Positions 48,400 to 51,437 of a stretch of DNA of 51,437 nt are shown in pieces. The DNA lies in the NCBI RefSeq assembly GCF_001792775.2, contig NZ_MLGE02000011.1:1-51437 (forward strand). The letters run 5' to 3'. A program made the translations under genes and the position numbers. A model generated the notes under the pieces. That model searched no databases. It was given only the letters and a program-made list of their open reading frames with translations, and was not told where the DNA came from. The DNA comes from Staphylococcus pseudintermedius (GTDB lineage Bacteria; Bacillota; Bacilli; Staphylococcales; Staphylococcaceae). Numbering within the stretch: position 1 is the first letter of the stretch; the number at the start of each line of letters is the position of its first letter.

Positions 48400-49143
48400 A
48401 TGAAAGCAAAAAAATTATTAGCTACAGGTTTAGCATTAGGAATTTTAACATCTACAGCATCTTTATACACTGATCATGAAGCACAGGCAGCGAGCAAACA
48501 ACATCATCAAGTTAAGACAAGTAGTATTCCGTATTCAACAACAATTGACGGCGCAACACCTTTTGTCCAATCATATCTTAAATTATCAAATGAAAACGTT
48601 AGCAACTTTAAGCAATTAAATCAAAAAGTTAAATCAACTTTAAAGCAAGATTACAAAATTTCAGCTACTCAAATAGAAAAATCTAAAACAGCGCAATATA
48701 CTGTTACATGGAAAAACGGCAAAAAGCAGACAATAAGTTTGAAAAATGATGCAGCACTATCAGCGCAAAAGCTTAATGTCAAAGATATTCAGCAAATTGA
48801 TATCGTAGTTAAAAACCAAACTGCAAAACAAGATGTAAAAAGTGTTCCGTATACTGTCACAATAGATGGTCAAACAGCATATGTTCAATCATTTTTAAAT
48901 ATCTCTAATAAGAACGTAACTAACTTTTATCAATTAAATCAAAAAGTTAAATCAGCGTTAAATAATGAATATCAATTGTCTAACAAAGATATTAATCGCG
49001 CTAAAACAGCAAAATATACAGTGACTTGGAATAATGGTAAGAAACAAACAATTAATTTAAAATCACATGCACAATCACCTGGTAATCAAATTAGTGGTAA
49101 AGACATTAAGAATATTGATATTGAAGTGGTAAGTGCGAAATAA
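48400..49143 (+). CDS. Secreted protein with two MAP (Eap-type) domains
   Basis: 247 residues. A signal peptide (KK then a hydrophobic core, cleaved at AQA-A near residue 30) and no anchor, so it is secreted. Two MAP repeats follow, about 42-138 and 148-244, each with VPYT/IPYS-xxIDG, LNQKVKS, a KTAxYTVTW-x-NGKKQT block and DIxxIDIxV. In S. aureus Eap/Map binds host glycoproteins and inhibits neutrophil serine proteases; EapH1 and EapH2 have one domain and Eap four to six, so this two-domain form is distinct. AAAAAGGAG before the ATG. It sits in accessory DNA beside phage genes. Confidence 0.88.
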   Translation: MKAKKLLATGLALGILTSTASLYTDHEAQAASKQHHQVKTSSIPYSTTIDGATPFVQSYLKLSNENVSNFKQLNQKVKSTLKQDYKISATQIEKSKTAQYTVTWKNGKKQTISLKNDAALSAQKLNVKDIQQIDIVVKNQTAKQDVKSVPYTVTIDGQTAYVQSFLNISNKNVTNFYQLNQKVKSALNNEYQLSNKDINRAKTAKYTVTWNNGKKQTINLKSHAQSPGNQISGKDIKNIDIEVVSAK

Positions 49144-49175
49144 TTATAATTCAATTATAGTCCCATAATGCTATG

Positions 49176-49228
49176 AAAAAGCTAAAGGAATTTGACATTT
49201 AAATTGTCATTTTTCTTTAGCTTTTTGT
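49176..49228 (+). terminator. Terminator after the MAP-domain gene
   Basis: AAAAAGCTAAAG (49176-49187) and CTTTAGCTTTTT (49215-49226) are perfect arms with extra pairing inside (GAC/GTC), T tail included in the arm. Confidence 0.85.
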
Positions 49229-49335
49229 TTATCCTGCTCCATTTCATAGTATATAGCTATAAATAAGAGCAAGTGTAGTTCACACCATGCAATGACATAA
49301 AACTTGCAAGAGTAGATTTAAATGAGGTGCGAAAT

Positions 49336-50076
49336 ATGAAAGTACAATGATTAAAGTTAAGCTTACAATTTTTTAATGATGCAGGAACTGAGGAAAATAC
49401 GGAAACAGATAACACTGGAGAAAATAATAATTAGACTGAAAAAATAAAGACAGGGCATTTGGACTTAGATGTTGAAGAAGTGAAAAAGATGCGTAAGTCA
49501 CGTATCATCCTCGCTAAGACAAAAGCGGATGCATCAGGCCGTATGGGTAATGCGAATGTGGACTTTATTTACAAGCAATATGATGTTGCGGGTGTTGAAG
49601 CGTATAAGAAACGTATTCAAAAAGACATCCATAAGTTTACGAATACGCCTGATTTATCAGATGAGAACTTTGGCGGTGTGCAGTCAGGTGAGGCGATGAA
49701 ATACAAGTTGTTTGGGCTCGAACAGTTACGCTCAACAATCGAAAGGCAGTTGACGAAAGGTTTTAAACGTCGATTTGCGATTATTCAGAGTGTGCGAAAT
49801 CAACTGAACGACCCGATTGATTTGACGCATATGCGTATCGAATATAAGCCGAACATCCCGCAATCGCTATCAGAATACGCGGACATCTTTATTAAACTTG
49901 GTGGTCGTGTGAGTCAAGAGACGTTGTTATCGTGGTTACCGAATATCGAGAACCCGAAAGAAGAACTTGAAAAAGTGAAAGCGGAGGAACAAGAGGCCTC
50001 AGAAAATCACGACTACCACGACGCCATGCCTGTGCAACAAGAGAAAGCGGATATAAACGATGTCGAACTTGAGTGA
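49336..50076 (+). pseudogene. Portal protein remnant (SPP1 gp6 type) joined to a scaffold-like N-terminus
   Basis: A good site (AATGAGGTG) precedes ATG 49336, which reads MKVQ, TGA (49348), then LKLSLQFFNDAGTEENT with an acidic tail to TAG 49434. L-L-QFF followed by an acidic tail is how phage scaffold proteins often start. In the same frame, 49459-50076 is open and codes for the C-terminal 205 residues of a portal protein: RMGNANVDFIYKQYDVAGVE, DENFGGVQSGEAMKYKLFGL and LEQLRSTIERQL are typical. About the first 60% of the portal is absent, so it cannot form a dodecamer. The next gene starts inside its last codons. Confidence 0.75.
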
Positions 50077-51412
50077 TTACTGGTTAGAGCGGGCACAACA
50101 AGCGATACAATCTGAGACGCTTGAGGATGCAGCTAAAGTAGCTGAAATAGAGCGTATCGTTGCGATGATGATTGCGGATATCTACAAAACATTATTAGCG
50201 TATTATGGGAAGCTTGCGACGGCTGAAGGAATTGATTGGCGAGAAGCGAAGCAAATCGCGGATAAGTTTGATGTTGAAGCGTTCCAAATGCGAGCTAAGG
50301 CCTATGTAGAGAATAAAGATTTTAGTGATAAGGCGAATAAAGAGCTTAAACGCTACAATACAGCGATGTATGTAAACCGTGAGCAGTTATTAAAGCATGA
50401 GCTCGGTTTGATTGTCACAAAAGGCTATGCAGAACAAGAGAATGTGGTGAATCATCACTTACAAGATAGCGTGACACGTACACTGAAACATCAAGCAGGG
50501 ATGTTAGGTGCGGATGTGCATGTGAAGCAATCAGATGTTGAAGCGATTGTGTATTCTAACTTTGGCAAGCTGAATTGGTCTGAGCGACTCTGGAATAATC
50601 AAGATGAACTCAGAAAAGATGTTGAGCGGATGGCAAGCCATGTGATGTTACGTGGGCGTCATCCGTATGAGTTTGTGCCAGAAATACGTAAGAAACAACA
50701 GCAGACAGTCGCTAATACGAAAAGGTTATTGATTACCGAAGCTGCCCGAGTGCAAACTGAAGCGCAGAAAATGCATTATTTAGAGACATTAGGCGATGAT
50801 GCTGAATATGAGTTTGTGGCGAAACGTGATGAAAAGACGTCTAAAATCTGTCGTCATTATGATAAAAAAGTGTTTAAAGTGAAAGACATGGTGCCTGGTG
50901 TTAATGCCCCGCCGATGCATCCCCATTGTCGAAGTACGACAGTGCCACATGTAGGTAACTGGCGTGACAAGTTCTTTAAGGATAGACAAGGGAAATACAG
51001 CGTTGAGTACGATAAAGTTTTACAAAAATCAGCTAAAGATGAAATGACGGATGCCCTGGATAGTGGTAGAATAAAAGTTGAATTAAACCCTAACAAACAG
51101 AATAGGCATCAGCTAGGTCATAAATTGTATGAAGATTATAAGAAAAAGAATTTACAAAAAGGTAAGGCAATACCAAGTTATACGCTATTAGATAACAGTG
51201 AATTAAATTCATTAATACATCAAAAAGCGGGTAAAGGTAGTTTAATCGCGGATGACTTTGGGAACTGGAAAAATAAAGAAATTATTGATTTTGGTAAGAT
51301 TATCGGTAAAGATTATATTGACGGTGAATTTATAGAAACAAAACGAGGAACGGTACACTACTCGAAAACTGGAAGTCATATAATACCGAACGGAAAGGGT
51401 GAAAAGCGATGA
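50060..51412 (+). CDS. Phage minor head protein with a C-terminal polymorphic toxin type 50 domain
   Basis: 450 residues, overlapping the portal remnant by 17 nt. Residues 1 to about 315 are an SPP1 gp7/Mu F-type head morphogenesis protein: helical N-terminus, then a Cys/His block C264-RH...MHPHC290-RST. Residues about 338-446 are a separate module: NPNKQNRHQLGHKLYEDY, GKGSLIADDFGNW, IIGKDYIDG and VHYSKTGSHIIPNGKG match what I remember of Ntox50 (PT50), a predicted RNase of the BECR fold; H350, K347, Y434-S-K and H440 are candidate active-site residues. From about 51060 the DNA is clearly AT-richer than the head part, as expected for a swapped tail. The toxin call is from memory of the family; nuclease activity is predicted only. 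Confidence 0.8.
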   Translation: MSNLSDYWLERAQQAIQSETLEDAAKVAEIERIVAMMIADIYKTLLAYYGKLATAEGIDWREAKQIADKFDVEAFQMRAKAYVENKDFSDKANKELKRYNTAMYVNREQLLKHELGLIVTKGYAEQENVVNHHLQDSVTRTLKHQAGMLGADVHVKQSDVEAIVYSNFGKLNWSERLWNNQDELRKDVERMASHVMLRGRHPYEFVPEIRKKQQQTVANTKRLLITEAARVQTEAQKMHYLETLGDDAEYEFVAKRDEKTSKICRHYDKKVFKVKDMVPGVNAPPMHPHCRSTTVPHVGNWRDKFFKDRQGKYSVEYDKVLQKSAKDEMTDALDSGRIKVELNPNKQNRHQLGHKLYEDYKKKNLQKGKAIPSYTLLDNSELNSLIHQKAGKGSLIADDFGNWKNKEIIDFGKIIGKDYIDGEFIETKRGTVHYSKTGSHIIPNGKGEKR

Positions 51413-51437
51413 AACTATGGACATATGTAGGAAAAAA
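51409..51437 (+). CDS. Start of the next gene, candidate toxin partner (partial)
   Basis: ATG 51409 overlaps the TGA of the toxin-tailed head gene (ATGA) and reads MKLWTYVGK before the window ends. Small acidic proteins with such a beginning (MKLWxYxGK) often follow PT50-tailed head proteins in phages as I recall, with an LSM-like or otherwise unnamed fold. An immunity role is inferred from position only. Confidence 0.5.

Larger units (their letters stand above)
49321..51437 (+). mobile_element. Left end of a rearranged phage head module (continues past the window)
   Basis: Three consecutive phage-derived reading units: a truncated portal gene, a minor head protein gene and the start of the next small gene, coupled by overlaps of 17 and 4 nt. 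No integrase, repressor, terminase or attachment site is seen to the left, so the usual early half and the terminase genes are missing. Either a prophage remnant starts here or only head genes were captured. Confidence 0.75.

Overview
The window is chromosomal DNA from a Staphylococcus that is probably not S. aureus. Gene order and proteins follow the staphylococcal rot-leuS-pepV-murC-ccpA-acs-tyrS-serA backbone closely. Many products (Rot, LeuS, AroA, AcsA, Fhs, TrmB) can be aligned from memory with S. aureus orthologues of nearly the same length, but with frequent substitutions. The hyicus/intermedius-type lineages are plausible; the species cannot be fixed from this sequence alone.

Layout: (1) 1-7100: the SarA-family regulator gene rot; a divergent pair formed by the ytqAB operon (minus) and an MFS exporter gene; then leuS behind a leucine T-box, and a rhodanese gene. 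(2) 7156-7667: a 500-bp gene-free stretch with five successive hairpins and a G-rich tract. (3) 7727-27187: a long housekeeping block. It holds a BaiN-type flavoprotein (minus), a MurJ-like flippase, RsuA, a YtxH-like protein, PepV, D-amino-acid aminotransferase, YtmP, TrmB, YtnP, a small PepSY-like protein (minus), YtoP, YtpP, YtpQ, YtpR, the DNA translocase SftA, MurC, YtxG and a repeat-bearing YtxH. D-amino-acid supply, MurC, the flippase and SftA link this block to cell-wall building and chromosome segregation. (4) 27504-37000: central carbon control. AroA(G), CcpA, the acuA-acuC operon divergent from acsA, and fhs, with cre sites at acsA and fhs and cre-like sequence at ccpA, so the master regulator sits beside its probable targets; then a glycosyltransferase-51 gene. 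(5) 37096-47026: tyrS behind a tyrosine T-box, an HtrA-type protease, a PlsC-like acyltransferase, a HAD hydrolase, serA with a class V aminotransferase (start of the serine pathway), an OsmC protein, a glycerophosphodiesterase and an ornithine-cyclodeaminase-like protein. Convergent pairs are separated by near-perfect bidirectional terminators.

(6) 47027-51437 is accessory DNA, visibly AT-richer and gene-poor at first. It contains a broken gene for a six-cysteine bacteriocin-like peptide (minus), a small two-helix membrane protein, a secreted protein with two MAP (Eap-type) domains, and the start of a rearranged phage head module. There a scaffold-like N-terminus with its ribosome-binding site is joined through stop codons to the C-terminal part of an SPP1/phi11-type portal protein. 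A minor head protein follows whose C-terminus is a polymorphic-toxin type 50 (Ntox50-like) domain, and the next gene, starting by a 4-nt overlap, runs off the window. The toxin-tailed head protein and its follower are the strongest candidates for an unusual system here. All assignments rest on reading the sequence and on remembered family features; no searches were run.
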